Notes: generated by a model not told the origin, from the sequence alone. A stretch of DNA of 64,000 nucleotides from Desertifilum tharense IPPAS B-1220 (GCF_001746915.1 NZ_MJGC01000077.1:124001-188000), one strand, 5' to 3'. Positions 34,121 to 42,767 are shown, counted from the stretch's first letter. Numbers and translations: made by a program.

Positions 34121-35596
34121 CTATTGTGGTAATTCCACCATCTCGCGCACATTCCCTCGCACGCCACCCACCCCTTGAGCAAAGTTGCGATCCTGGGGAT
34201 AGACAACCACAGGCATTCCGCCTTGGGGTGCCATCACAATTAAACCCACCCCATCGACTTTAAGACGTGGAATTAATTGCAGGCGATAGCGCTGTAACAA
34301 GATGGCTAGAACTAACTTAATCTCCATCATCGCAAAGGCTGCACCGATACAGGTTCGCGATCCAGCGCTGAATGGATTGTATTCAAAATTAGTCGGTTCC
34401 TGGGTTATCCAGCGATCCGGATCGAACTTCTCCGGCTGTGGATATACTTCGCTCATGTGGTGCGTTTGATGGATACTGACAAACACTTCAGTCCCTGCGG
34501 GCAGATCGTAACCGCCCAGGGTGGTATCTTGAGAAGTAACCCGACCATTCCAAGGAACGGGAGATAATACGCGCATCGACTCTTTAATTGCCCGTTCCAA
34601 TAGTGGTAACTGCTGCAACTGCTCAATAGTCGGCGCTTCGCCGTGCAACAGGCTATCGAGTTCGTCTAATAAATCTGCTGCTACCTGGGGATGTTGGGAG
34701 AGCAAGAATAAAGTCCAGGTTAAAGCATTGGAACTGGTTTCATGTCCGGCAGCAAAGAAGACGCCTGCGTGACCCAGGAGTTCGTCTTCAGTGAGTTTTA
34801 GACCATTTTCGGCATCCCGCGCCGATAACAGCATAGAGAGGACATCAGGGGTTTCTGAGCCTTGTTCGAGTTTGCGAGCAATGAGCGATCGCATCTCGTC
34901 ATCAAGTTGCGAAATTAAATTGAGAAAGCGATGATAGGGCAATCCAGGGATATCGAAAGGCAATAACACCATCAACGGTTTTGCCATCATCCCTAAGCTT
35001 TCCTGCAAGAGTTTTCCGGCATTGCTTTCGCCAATATCGTAACCAAACAGCGTCTGACTGGCCACCCGCATCGTTAACAGGCGCATCACCCCTGCAATAT
35101 CGCAAACTTCCCCTACCGGAAGCTGTTCTAGAACAGCATGAGTAATCGTCACAATATCATCCCGATAAGACTCAATTCGCTGTTTGTGAAACGCAGGCAT
35201 TACCAGGCGGCGCTGTTGCGTATGCGCGCTGTTATTAACCCCAAACAAACCTACCGCAAAATGCTTTAAAGGTTCCGTCCGTTCGGAAAGATGTCGCTTG
35301 CGGTACATTTTGCCCGATAGCGGATGTTTATGATAAACCTCATGCTGCGAAGTCACTTGGCGAACCAATTCCGGGCCATAGGCGAGAACCGTTCCCGGAC
35401 AATTGGGAAGCGGCGAGTAAAGATGGGTTCCTCCCCCTTGAACCAGGGAAACTAGAGGGCCATAAGCTTGAAACAGTTGGCGAGAATAGCCGATAGAGTC
35501 AGTTGCAAAGCGAAAGGCGCTGAGGCTGCGTCCTAACGGGGTTGTGACAGCAGGACCCGGAACCGTTAATTTAGGAACAGATGCGGTAGCGACCAT
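34121..35596 (-). CDS. Cytochrome P450
   Basis: A heme monooxygenase of about 491 residues from ATG 35596, which starts MVATASVPKLTVPGP and suits the class of soluble P450s. Motifs are the I-helix AGHETSSNAL, the K-helix ExxR in IKESMRVLSP, and the heme loop FSAGSRTCIGAAFAMME with the Cys ligand. The N-terminal Pro-rich segment and the absence of a membrane helix resemble the cyanobacterial CYP110-like group; the substrate, probably a fatty acid, alkane or terpenoid, is not known. A longer in-frame start at 35830 would overlap the divergent phosphatase gene and adds no domain, so I reject it. Confidence 0.93.
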   Translation of the reverse strand: MVATASVPKLTVPGPAVTTPLGRSLSAFRFATDSIGYSRQLFQAYGPLVSLVQGGGTHLYSPLPNCPGTVLAYGPELVRQVTSQHEVYHKHPLSGKMYRKRHLSERTEPLKHFAVGLFGVNNSAHTQQRRLVMPAFHKQRIESYRDDIVTITHAVLEQLPVGEVCDIAGVMRLLTMRVASQTLFGYDIGESNAGKLLQESLGMMAKPLMVLLPFDIPGLPYHRFLNLISQLDDEMRSLIARKLEQGSETPDVLSMLLSARDAENGLKLTEDELLGHAGVFFAAGHETSSNALTWTLFLLSQHPQVAADLLDELDSLLHGEAPTIEQLQQLPLLERAIKESMRVLSPVPWNGRVTSQDTTLGGYDLPAGTEVFVSIHQTHHMSEVYPQPEKFDPDRWITQEPTNFEYNPFSAGSRTCIGAAFAMMEIKLVLAILLQRYRLQLIPRLKVDGVGLIVMAPQGGMPVVVYPQDRNFAQGVGGVRGNVREMVELPQ

Positions 35597-35733
35597 AGGG
35601 GAAGAATAAAATAGCGACCAAATTTCAATCTTATCGGGTGTATTGGATTGGTGCATTGAGTCAGCGCGATCGCCTTCTCTTAACGCTGAAACAATACAGT
35701 AGGCTAGAACTGCTAACTTGTTGGATAGCACCC

Positions 35734-36372
35734 ATGACTCAAACGATTTGGATCGCCAGACATGCCAACCGCCTTGATTTTGTTCATCCTGAGTGGTTTG
35801 ATACTGCCAAACGTCGCTACGATCCGCCATTATCGGAAGATGGCTTAGTGCAAGCCGAACAATTGGCGCAACGCCTGAAAACAGAACGCATTCAGCATAT
35901 TTTTGCCTCTCCCTTTTTACGCACCGTACAAACAGCCCATGCAGTTGCTGAGGCGTTGGATTTACCCCTTAAACTAGAATGGGGTTTGTGCGAATGGCTG
36001 AATCCTGATTGGATGAGCAATACTCCTGAAACTGCATCCCCCCAAGAATTAGCACAAGACTACCCGCGTATCGATCTTAGCTATACCTCGCGCTTGCAAC
36101 CCCAGTATCCCGAAACCGATGAAACTTGTATGCGTCGTGGGGGAGAAGTTGCTCAGTTGCTAGCAGCAGAATTTCCCGATAATCTGCTATTGGTGGGACA
36201 TGGTGCCAGCGTCTTAGGCACAACCTGGGGTTTAGTTCCGGGTAAGCCAGAAGTTAAGGCTTCGCTGTGCTGTTTAGTCAAAGTGGTTTGGCGAGAGGAA
36301 GGGTGGGAACTCGAACTCAATGGCGATACCTCCCATTTAGACAAAACCGAGTCAACCCTTCGATTCAATTGA
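35734..36372 (+). CDS. Histidine phosphatase (phosphoglycerate-mutase-like) superfamily protein
   Basis: A 212-residue branch 1 histidine phosphatase. The catalytic motif is IARHANRLDFV, with Ala in place of the usual Gly after RH. Other features are PPLSEDGLVQAEQLAQRL, IFASPFLRTVQTAHAVAE, and LLVGHGASVLG carrying the second catalytic His. The catalytic His and Arg residues remain, so activity is likely. ATG at 35734 is favoured over an earlier in-frame ATG at 35638 because family members start just before IARH. It is divergent from the P450 gene across 137 bp. The substrate is unknown. Confidence 0.88.
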   Translation: MTQTIWIARHANRLDFVHPEWFDTAKRRYDPPLSEDGLVQAEQLAQRLKTERIQHIFASPFLRTVQTAHAVAEALDLPLKLEWGLCEWLNPDWMSNTPETASPQELAQDYPRIDLSYTSRLQPQYPETDETCMRRGGEVAQLLAAEFPDNLLLVGHGASVLGTTWGLVPGKPEVKASLCCLVKVVWREEGWELELNGDTSHLDKTESTLRFN

Positions 36373-36449
36373 TCCTAAGAGGGTTGATTTTAGGTTGCGC
36401 CGTTAGATTACAATGGCCAAGCGGCGGTCAGAAATAGAAATAATTCAGT

Positions 36450-37490
36450 ATGACTTTACTGTTAGCTGGCGATATTGGCGGTACGAAAACCTTTTTAAGA
36501 TTAGTCGAAGCATCCGAGAAGACGGGAGGTTTGCACACCTTAAACCAAGCAGCGTACTCTTCCCAAGAGTTTCCCGATCTAATTCCCATGATCCGGCAGT
36601 TTTTAGCCGCATCCGCACAAACCGGGGAACAACCGCAACCGGAAAAGGCGTGTTTGGCGATCGCAGGTCCTATCGTCAAGGATACGGCAAAACTGACGAA
36701 CCTGCCTTGGTTGCTCGATGCGCGACACTTAGAACAAGAGTTATCTATTCCCCACGTTCGCCTGATTAACGATTTTGCAGCCGTGGGTTATGGCATTTTA
36801 GGATTATCAGAGCAGGATATTTTTACTTTACAACCCGGACAACCCGATCCGAATGCCCCCATTGCTGTTATTGGCGCAGGAACGGGTTTAGGGGAAGGCT
36901 TTTTAATTCGCTTGTCAGAGGATCGCTATCAAGTGTTTTCCTCAGAAGGCGGTCATGCAGACTTTGCACCGCGCAATGAGTTAGAGTTTGAATTGCTGAA
37001 GTATCTGCGCGATCGCAACTCCCTAAGCCACATTTCTGTAGAACGGGTGGTTTCCGGACAAGGCGTCATCGCAATTTACCAGTTCTTACGCGATAAACAA
37101 ATTGCGCCAGAATCTCCCGAAATTGGTCAAATCGTGAGAACTTGGGAACAGCAACTCGGACAAGAAAAAACCGTCGATCCCGCCGCCGCCATCTCCATCG
37201 CCGCCATCGCCAAGCGCGATCGCCTTTCTGAGCGTACCATGCAACTGTTTATTGAAGCCTACGGTGCTGAAGCTGGCAACCTGGCTATTAAACTCTTACC
37301 CTACGGCGGACTTTACATTGCGGGTGGTATTGCAGCGAAAAATCTTGATTTAATGAAACAGGGAGAATTTCTCCAGGCTTTTCTAGACAAAGGTCGAGTC
37401 AGTCCCCTATTAGAAAAAGTCCCTGTCCATATTATCCTCAATCAACAAGTCGGTTTGATTGGATCGGCGATCTCTTTAACTTCATTGTAG
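36450..37490 (+). CDS. glk: Glucokinase
   Basis: Phosphorylates glucose to glucose-6-phosphate with ATP in the cytoplasm. The 346-residue protein has the ATP-binding phosphate-1 motif LLAGDIGGTKTFLRLV at the N-terminus, FAAVGYGILGL with the conserved Asn-Asp-Phe (LINDFAAVG), GAGTGLGEGFLI, and GGHADFAPRNELEFELLKYL with the family His/Glu. The C-terminus holds YGGLYIAGGIAAKN, the adenosine motif. The length matches bacterial Glk (about 320-345 residues). It is 77 bp after the phosphatase gene on the same strand. Confidence 0.95.
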   Translation: MTLLLAGDIGGTKTFLRLVEASEKTGGLHTLNQAAYSSQEFPDLIPMIRQFLAASAQTGEQPQPEKACLAIAGPIVKDTAKLTNLPWLLDARHLEQELSIPHVRLINDFAAVGYGILGLSEQDIFTLQPGQPDPNAPIAVIGAGTGLGEGFLIRLSEDRYQVFSSEGGHADFAPRNELEFELLKYLRDRNSLSHISVERVVSGQGVIAIYQFLRDKQIAPESPEIGQIVRTWEQQLGQEKTVDPAAAISIAAIAKRDRLSERTMQLFIEAYGAEAGNLAIKLLPYGGLYIAGGIAAKNLDLMKQGEFLQAFLDKGRVSPLLEKVPVHIILNQQVGLIGSAISLTSL

Positions 37491-37504
37491 ATACTTTCAC
37501 CCTC

Positions 37505-37630
37505 GCCCGGAACTCAAGTTCCGGGCTAATCGCTCAAGTCCATTAAAATGGACTAAAATCCTAGAGGATAAGGGTTTTAGTCTTATTCAAGACTTTGGCT
37601 AAAAGCCTGTGGACTTCATTCCCTGGCGGG
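37505..37630. repeat. Multi-hairpin dispersed repeat downstream of glk
   Basis: Tandem perfect palindromes: GCCCGGAACT/AGTTCCGGGC (37505-37526, 2-base loop), AGTCCATT/AATGGACT (37537-37554, 2-base loop), and GACTAAAA paired with TTTTAGTC further on (37551-37558 and 37575-37582). The pattern fits a family of short palindromic dispersed elements in cyanobacterial genomes. It is followed by C-rich low-complexity sequence (about 37662-37700). It may also act as glk terminator. Confidence 0.7.
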
Positions 37631-37705
37631 TAACATAATTAATGCAAGGTGTAAGCAAACCTACCATCCCCCCATCTCCCCATCTCCCCACCTCCCCATC
37701 CTCTT

Positions 37706-38200
37706 CTACTCTACGGTCCGCTTAAAAGTGGCCTGGTTGACAACATCCGAGGGAGCGTAGACGATTTGATAGTTGTCGATAACGATTTTCGCGTTTTCTT
37801 GAACTGGGTTGTTTCCGCCAAAAGCCGTTTTAGCAACTTCGGGGTTATCAAAACAGAACCAAGACATGCGTTCGTCACCGACAAAGCGGGGAAGTTGCGT
37901 GGCTGAGGTTTCATCCACGTAGAAGCAGGGAACGCCTGTATCACCTTCAAAATGACTATCATTAGCGACAAACTTACCGCTAACCGTGACTTCGCCGTTA
38001 AATTTCGCGGTTCCGGTATACCTTTCTTGGTAGGGAGATACATCGACAGCCGCCACTTCTAGGCCTAAAATGCGATCGCCTACTTCTACCTGACTGGGAT
38101 TAAAAACATGGCTTTGCGGGGTGCTAGACTCCGATGATGCAACACAACCCCCAAGCAACGCTAGGCTACTTAAACCAACAACGAATAACCATTTCTTCAT
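37706..38200 (-). CDS. Hypothetical lipoprotein
   Basis: A 164-residue exported protein with a lipobox: MKKWLFVVGLSSLALLGGC, lipidated Cys at residue 19. The mature part has a Ser/Thr-rich linker and a beta-rich domain with GDRILGLEVAAVDV, TAKFNGEVTVSGKF, and FVGDERMSWFCFDN. Two Cys in the mature region (PCFYV, WFCFDN) could form a disulfide. No known domain is recognised; a periplasmic or outer-leaflet anchored protein of unknown role is inferred. Confidence 0.7.
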   Translation of the reverse strand: MKKWLFVVGLSSLALLGGCVASSESSTPQSHVFNPSQVEVGDRILGLEVAAVDVSPYQERYTGTAKFNGEVTVSGKFVANDSHFEGDTGVPCFYVDETSATQLPRFVGDERMSWFCFDNPEVAKTAFGGNNPVQENAKIVIDNYQIVYAPSDVVNQATFKRTVE

Positions 38201-38593
38201 GAGTTCACTTCCACTATCTCAAACGAGAGGGTTTTGCACCTGTGACGATTTGCAAGTCTTCGCGCTTTTCGCCCCTCTTGCTCCATACTGATAATTTGAC
38301 GTACTATCCGGCTAAAAGCTGAGTGCTGAGTGTAAAGTGCTGAGTGCTTCTCTGAGTGCTGAGTGTAAAGTGCTGAGTGCTGAGTGGGAAGAGAGTGCTG
38401 AGTTAATAATCAAGTTTTCCTATCTCTTTTTCCATAACTCCCTTCTTTCCCCCCATCCTCTTCTTCCCCAACCCCCAACTCCCAACTCCCAATTCCCTTC
38501 TTCCCCCCCATCCTCCCACCTCCCCATCCCCCCATCCTCTTCTTCCCCAACCCCCAACTCCCAATTCCCAACTCCCTTCATTCCCCCATCCTC
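38201..38593. repeat. Composite repeat array (GTGCTGA heptamers and AACTCCCAATTCCC units)
   Basis: No gene. Bases 38320-38405 are runs of the heptamer-like unit GTGCTGA(GTGTAAA), and 38440-38590 are C-rich units of the AACTCCCAATTCCC type. The junction TGCTGAGTTAATAATCAAGTTTTCCTATC matches the sequence at 6393-6422 (TGCTGAGTTAATAGC...CAGTTTTCCTATC). This shows two copies of one composite element. A short AT-poor promoter region for the lipoprotein gene lies at its left end. Confidence 0.8.
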
Positions 38594-39052
38594 TTATCGA
38601 CAGCGCCCTTCAATGTCGCATTCTAGGCGGTTTTTGCTGATTGTCGCCAAGTCGGGGCGGCCGGTTAGGGCGAGTCGCCAGTCTGCCCAGAGTTCGTAAA
38701 GCCAGTCTACAACAGGGCCGATAATGGGCCAGCGGGTGGCAGCGTATACCCATCCCATCCCTAAGACTTCATAGACTTGGCGAAAGACTTCGATATTTTT
38801 AACGGTGCTGCCATCGGGTAAAACTGCGTGAATGCGCCCCATTGCGGTTTCAAAGTCAACGCCGCCATTGTCTTGAGGATTATAGCGATCGCTGGCAATA
38901 TCCACAAACGCCACTAACCCACGTCCAGCATCTCGCTTTCTCAAAAAATTTACTTCCCGCACGCACAACGGACACTCGCCATCGTATAACAGCTTAATTT
39001 GCCAAGTATCCTGAGTTTCTATTGGTTCTGGAGATTGAGTTTGAGATACCAT
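38594..39052 (-). CDS. DCC-family thiol-disulfide oxidoreductase-like protein (DUF393)
   Basis: A 152-residue protein of the DCC family, whose members carry a conserved thioredoxin-like CxxC. The motif LLYDGECPLCVREVNFL has Cys27 and Cys30. Further features are LVAFVDIASDRYNPQDNGGVDFETAMGRIHAVLPDGS and VFRQVYEVLGMGWVYAATRWPIIG, the family's hydrophobic second part. The C-terminus ends with a Cys-containing basic tail. The role, probably disulfide exchange, is not established for cyanobacteria. It is separated from neighbours by repeat-rich sequence. Confidence 0.88.
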   Translation of the reverse strand: MVSQTQSPEPIETQDTWQIKLLYDGECPLCVREVNFLRKRDAGRGLVAFVDIASDRYNPQDNGGVDFETAMGRIHAVLPDGSTVKNIEVFRQVYEVLGMGWVYAATRWPIIGPVVDWLYELWADWRLALTGRPDLATISKNRLECDIEGRCR

Positions 39053-39386
39053 TCGTTCTATCTGAATCCAATCGGTTCTTCCGTTATTGTTACCTAAATC
39101 CCAAACTCAGTTAGGGGAGTGAGTCTAGTTTAGGGTAGGGTCGTATTGACAAAAGGCGATCGCCTCCACACTCAACCATCCCCCCATCCTTCTTCCCCCC
39201 ACCTCCCCATCCCCCCATCCCCCCATCCTTCTTCCCCAACCCCTAACTCCCAATTCCCAACTCCCTTCTTCCCCCCATACTCGGAACTCGGAACTAAAAA
39301 AACCCCGCTACCGGAGAGTAACGGGGAGTTTTGCTTACAGAGTTAGGCATCTAGGAAGCGACACCTGACAACACTTCAAAGGCGAT
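39053..39386. repeat. Intergenic C-rich repeat array and terminator region
   Basis: No gene. Bases 39176-39285 consist of C-rich low-complexity units (CCATCCCCCCATCC, AACTCCCAATTCCCAACTCCC), a further member of the family at 6157 and 38201. The DUF4912 terminator lies at 39296-39326. The left part is the putative promoter region of the DCC gene. Confidence 0.75.
39296..39326 (-). terminator. Terminator of the DUF4912 gene
   Basis: On the minus strand a GC-rich stem, CCCCGTTACTC paired with GGTAGCGGGG around a short loop, followed by seven T. It lies 61 bp past the gene's stop and is a textbook rho-independent terminator. Confidence 0.85.
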
Positions 39387-40613
39387 TTAAAACCATTCGA
39401 GAACGGCTTCTTCCTTCGTGTTGGTGTGACGAGAAGGAGTTTCGCGGGTAAACTTCATCTGGATCGAACGGGTTTGTTCGCCATCTGCGGCAACCGCTTT
39501 GATCGGATAATCAATTAATCCATCTTGGAAGGACATCTGGAAGCGGAAGGTGCCATCGGGGTTCAGCTTAATTTCCTTACCGCCAATGGTGACAGTTGCA
39601 TCAGGTTCGGTTGCGCCGTAAACGATCAGTTCCGCATCCGCAATTAACCAGAACTTACGCGGGCGCATGGGAGGTGCAGAAGCCGAGAAGCCAGCCCCCG
39701 ACATGGTTAAACCAGACGTTGTGGGAACTGCCCACATCCCTACGCCAGAGGGGAACACGTAGGAACTGAGGGTTTCACTAGGGACCATTGAACCCGGAAC
39801 GTGCTGCATAGAACCGAATAGCGAACCCGCCACCCGTTGGGCTTCGGCACCTTGGGCCATGCCAAAGATTTCGTCGTAGATGGGGTTGCTGCCTGCGCCT
39901 GCTGTGTAGGCGGTTTTCTTGCTGGGGGGAACCAGTTCAAGGAAGGTTTTGCCGCGCAGGTCTTCTTCCCAAGGGATGGTGATGAAGTGGTCTTCAATCC
40001 AGTCGCTAGGATAGACCGGGGGTGCGTGGACGGTGGCAGATTTGGCTAAGACTAACCAGCGACCATCGGCACAACGATAACCGATATCTACCACATAGTC
40101 GCGATCGCTCACAGGAATCGGTAAGTACCATTCGCGGGCGAGTTCGTCGCAAGGATATTCTTGGATGCTGTGCGGGCTTTGATACTCGATATTAATGTCG
40201 GTTACGTCATACAACCGTAAGGCGAGTTGTTGACCGCCTTGACGCCGCAATTCTTCTTTGTGTTCGTTGGGAACATCCCAGTAGGTGTAAGACCATTGCG
40301 GATCGCGAGGCATGAGAACGATCCGGCTGACACCGTATCCGGCGGGTAAATCTCCGAGTCCTTCATCTACAGAAGAGAGAGGGCCGCCTGTACGATCGTC
40401 TTGACCTAATTCAAATTTTGCTGCTTCCACTTCTTCTTTTGCCTCCAGAGTGCGGGGTTGACTGACGTTGAATTTAGTGCGTTGAACTTCTTGAATGGCA
40501 GCCAGCAGTTGCGCTTTACGCATCCGGCTGTAACGCGAGATGTTGCATTCGCTGGCAACTCGACGCAGTTGCCTTAAGGTCATCTCTTCTAGGGGTGGGC
40601 GTTCTTTAGCCAT
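39387..40613 (-). CDS. DUF4912 protein with N-terminal Rho_N/SAP-like domain
   Basis: A 408-residue protein. The N-terminus (about 9-45) resembles a Rho N-terminal/SAP-type helical domain: EEMTLRQLRRVASECNISRYSRMRKAQLLAAI, which in other proteins binds nucleic acid. The DUF4912 part (about 85-215) has RIVLMPRDPQWSYTYWDVPNEHKEELRRQGG and AREWYLPIPVSDRDYVVDIGYRC. A low-complexity Gly/Ser-Pro linker follows and the C-terminus (about 315-390) is beta-rich with ATVTIGGKEIKLNPDGTFRFQMSF, an Ig-like segment. DUF4912 has no assigned function. A terminator follows the gene. Confidence 0.8.
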   Translation of the reverse strand: MAKERPPLEEMTLRQLRRVASECNISRYSRMRKAQLLAAIQEVQRTKFNVSQPRTLEAKEEVEAAKFELGQDDRTGGPLSSVDEGLGDLPAGYGVSRIVLMPRDPQWSYTYWDVPNEHKEELRRQGGQQLALRLYDVTDINIEYQSPHSIQEYPCDELAREWYLPIPVSDRDYVVDIGYRCADGRWLVLAKSATVHAPPVYPSDWIEDHFITIPWEEDLRGKTFLELVPPSKKTAYTAGAGSNPIYDEIFGMAQGAEAQRVAGSLFGSMQHVPGSMVPSETLSSYVFPSGVGMWAVPTTSGLTMSGAGFSASAPPMRPRKFWLIADAELIVYGATEPDATVTIGGKEIKLNPDGTFRFQMSFQDGLIDYPIKAVAADGEQTRSIQMKFTRETPSRHTNTKEEAVLEWF

Positions 40614-41034
40614 TGGTTACAATCTCCGGTTACTTTGGACTGCTATAAAGAGTCTCTACTTGTGCGATCAGTGAGTTTATGTGGCCTCCCCAATCTCTAT
40701 CGCTGATGCTTGCGAGCAAAGTTTTCAGCCGATCCCAAATCAATTATTTATTTACCGCGATCGCCTGGGTGGACTTTAACGGTCGGCGGGGTAGGGATCG
40801 CTTGAGTTCATATTTTGCAAAAAACGGCGGGCGAGATCAAGGGCGATCCCAGACTATTTACTTGATTTGACGAGGTTTTGAGGCTTTCATCGATTCTTGT
40901 GTCATGAAATTTTGACATTAGGGGCGCAGAGGGGATCGATAATGTTAGGGTCTTATGACATTACCGTGGAACTGGGATCGCTGGCTCAAATTCGATTTAA
41001 ATTGGCTTAATTAGTCTCTAATTCTGGAGAAGCA
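40614..41034. other. Intergenic region upstream of the DUF4912 and DUF2993 genes
   Basis: No gene is convincing. A short imperfect palindrome TGTCA...TGACA lies at 40900-40917. TTGACA at 40912-40917 followed by GATAAT 20 bp later is a weak sigma70-like promoter for the DUF2993 gene; spacing is longer than optimal. A GGAG ribosome binding site lies 6 bases before the GTG at 41035. The region also carries one HIP1 site (about 40758). Confidence 0.45.
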
Positions 41035-41769
41035 GTGAGCATTAGTACAAATCCGGCGAACGCCAAGTCCAGCCGAATGATTAGCAAGGTGTTATCTTCC
41101 GCCGTGCGGTTGTGGTTGCGATCGCGCGTTGAAGCCGTCGAAAATCTAGAACTCGAAATTGACGCAGGCGATCGCCAAATCTTAAGCGGTAAAATTCACC
41201 AAGTCTCGCTCTACACCCACAAAGCCATTTACCAAGGCTTGCACCTCAGCCAAGTTCAACTTGAAGCGCGCAGCATCAGCGTGAATCTCCCTCAAGTGTT
41301 GCGCGGGAAAGCCTTGCGCCTGCTAGAAGCCTTTCCCGTCAGCGGTCAAATTCAACTGCAAGCCGCCGATCTCAAAGCCTCTTTAGACTCTCCCCTATTA
41401 ACCTTGGCTTTAACAGACCTATTCCAGCAACTCCTGGCCGCCGGGGGGATCTCCGATCCAGTCCGCCGCTTGCAAGACTGGCAAATTCAGTTTTCTCAAC
41501 TCACCCTCGAAACAGACGCCTTAGCGATCGCCGGAACGCTGATCGATCCTCAAGGGGAAGTTGGCGCGATCGCCCTGAAAACCGGCGTCCAACTGGTGAA
41601 TCCCCAGCAATTGCGGCTTTATCCCCTAGAACTGCAAGTTCCCGCAGAATTTAGCCTTCAACCCCTCGAAGCCTTTGAACTCGCGTTAGGTACAGATGTG
41701 GCCTTAGAGTTTGTCACCCTCACCTCAGACGCCCTAGTCTGTTGCGGTCAAATCCAAGTGAATCCTTAA
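41035..41769 (+). CDS. DUF2993 (LmeA-like) phospholipid-binding family protein
   Basis: A 244-residue protein with GTG start preceded by GGAG. DUF2993 proteins are bacterial relatives of mycobacterial LmeA and carry a lipid-binding fold. Visible features are LSSAVRLWLRSRVEAVENLELEIDAGDRQILSGKIHQV, then YQGLHLSQVQLEARSISVNLPQVLRGKALRL, and a long series of alternating beta strands with FPVSGQIQLQAADL. No signal peptide is clear, so the cellular location is uncertain. The function in cyanobacteria is unknown. Confidence 0.78.
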   Translation: MSISTNPANAKSSRMISKVLSSAVRLWLRSRVEAVENLELEIDAGDRQILSGKIHQVSLYTHKAIYQGLHLSQVQLEARSISVNLPQVLRGKALRLLEAFPVSGQIQLQAADLKASLDSPLLTLALTDLFQQLLAAGGISDPVRRLQDWQIQFSQLTLETDALAIAGTLIDPQGEVGAIALKTGVQLVNPQQLRLYPLELQVPAEFSLQPLEAFELALGTDVALEFVTLTSDALVCCGQIQVNP

Positions 41770-41840
41770 CCTATTCTTTCGATAGACTAGGGTTCTCTCT
41801 CAAGAGCGATCGCTCTTAAGACCTTTCCTTGATATCTTAT

Positions 41841-41903
41841 AGAAGGTTGCAGGCGAGCCTTCCGGGCAAACCTCACACCCCAATTACAAAGACCCTTTTT
41901 TTT
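41841..41903 (+). ncRNA. Candidate small structured RNA with U-tract
   Basis: The segment starts with GAAGGTTGC... and folds as AGGTTGC (41844-41850) with GCAAACCT (41866-41873), around an inner AGGC-GA-GCCT stem. It then has single-stranded CCTCACACCCC, CAATTACAAAGACCC and eight T (41896-41903). TATCTTATAG upstream resembles a -10 box. The CCTCACAC core recalls the unpaired motif of Yfr1, but the flanks differ and no 3' hairpin is visible. Confidence 0.25.
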
Positions 41904-41988
41904 AACACATCGATGTAGGGGGATCGAGCGATCGCTCCATCAACTCTGACATCTTCAATGCCTTAAATCTCTTTATACTCACCGATAC

Positions 41989-42026
41989 CCGCGCTTTGGT
42001 AGCTCCTAGAGACCTACCGAGCGCGG
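41989..42026. repeat. Inverted repeat downstream of the peroxiredoxin gene
   Basis: CCGCGCTTTGGTAG pairs with CTACCGAGCGCGG, with CTCCTAGAGAC as loop. It lies 25 bp past the peroxiredoxin stop (which reads towards lower coordinates). It may be its terminator, though no long T-run follows. Confidence 0.5.
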
Positions 42027-42050
42027 CTATCATTTTAGGGAAATTAAGCG

Positions 42051-42494
42051 TTAAGCAGAAAAACTTGCCAAAATATCTTGAGCGTGAGTTGCCGTATTCA
42101 GATTGCTCCCTTCATAAACCTGGGTAATTTTCCCCGTTTCATCAATAATGTAGGTCACGCGCTTGGCATAGCCGCCGCCATCCACATCATAAGCTTTGGT
42201 CAAAGTCCCATCCACATCTGCTAAAAGCGTGAAGGGGAGGCCGTACTTTTCCACAAATAACTTGTGTGACGCCTCATCATCGCGACTCACACCCAGCACC
42301 ACCATATCCTTCGTTTGATATTCAGTATGAGTATCGCGGAAGCTTTGCGCCTCCTTCGTGCAACCGGGCGTATCATCTTTGGGATAGAAGTATAGCACCA
42401 CAGTTTTACCTGCAAAATCCGCCAGCGAAACTGCATTGCCGTTGGTGTCTTTGGCTGTAAATGCAGGAGCCATTGTGCCGACTGTTAAAGGCAT
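42051..42494 (-). CDS. Peroxiredoxin of the Bcp/PrxQ class, 1-Cys-like
   Basis: A 147-residue thiol peroxidase from ATG 42494, which gives the standard MPLTVGTMAPAF opening; the in-frame ATG at 42539 adds 15 atypical residues. Peroxidatic motif is FYPKDDTPGCTKEAQSFRD with Cys45. In PrxQ/Bcp the resolving Cys is five residues later (CTKEAC), but Gln50 occupies that place and no other Cys is seen, so resolution must come from an external thiol or the enzyme is 1-Cys. Remaining features are VVLGVSRDDEASHKLFVEKYGLPFTLLADVDG. It detoxifies peroxides in the cytoplasm. Confidence 0.92.
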   Translation of the reverse strand: MPLTVGTMAPAFTAKDTNGNAVSLADFAGKTVVLYFYPKDDTPGCTKEAQSFRDTHTEYQTKDMVVLGVSRDDEASHKLFVEKYGLPFTLLADVDGTLTKAYDVDGGGYAKRVTYIIDETGKITQVYEGSNLNTATHAQDILASFSA

Positions 42495-42767
42495 AAAATC
42501 AGTTTCCTCGGTAAAGCATTTCCTCTTAGATTGTGCCATCGTCCCTGCTTAAATTAAAGGCAAGTGCTTCTCATCTAGCTGTAGCCAGAACGGCGATTTC
42601 TGTAGAAACTCTCCGGTGGAGACGCTCTTGGGAAGGACGAGGCTTGTATCCCAAATTTGCAGTCAGCGGTCTGGTTTTGTGCAGTTTTGCAAATCAAGGA
42701 GTAGAAAATCTTAAGCTTCTAGGCAAAGATAGAAACAACTGGCAGTTTCCGAATCGACAAATTACTG

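Noticed and set aside
41841..41903. Calling this segment Yfr1 outright
   Set aside because: Only CCTCACAC matches; the A-C-U before it and the 3' terminator hairpin are missing, so it stays a candidate RNA only.
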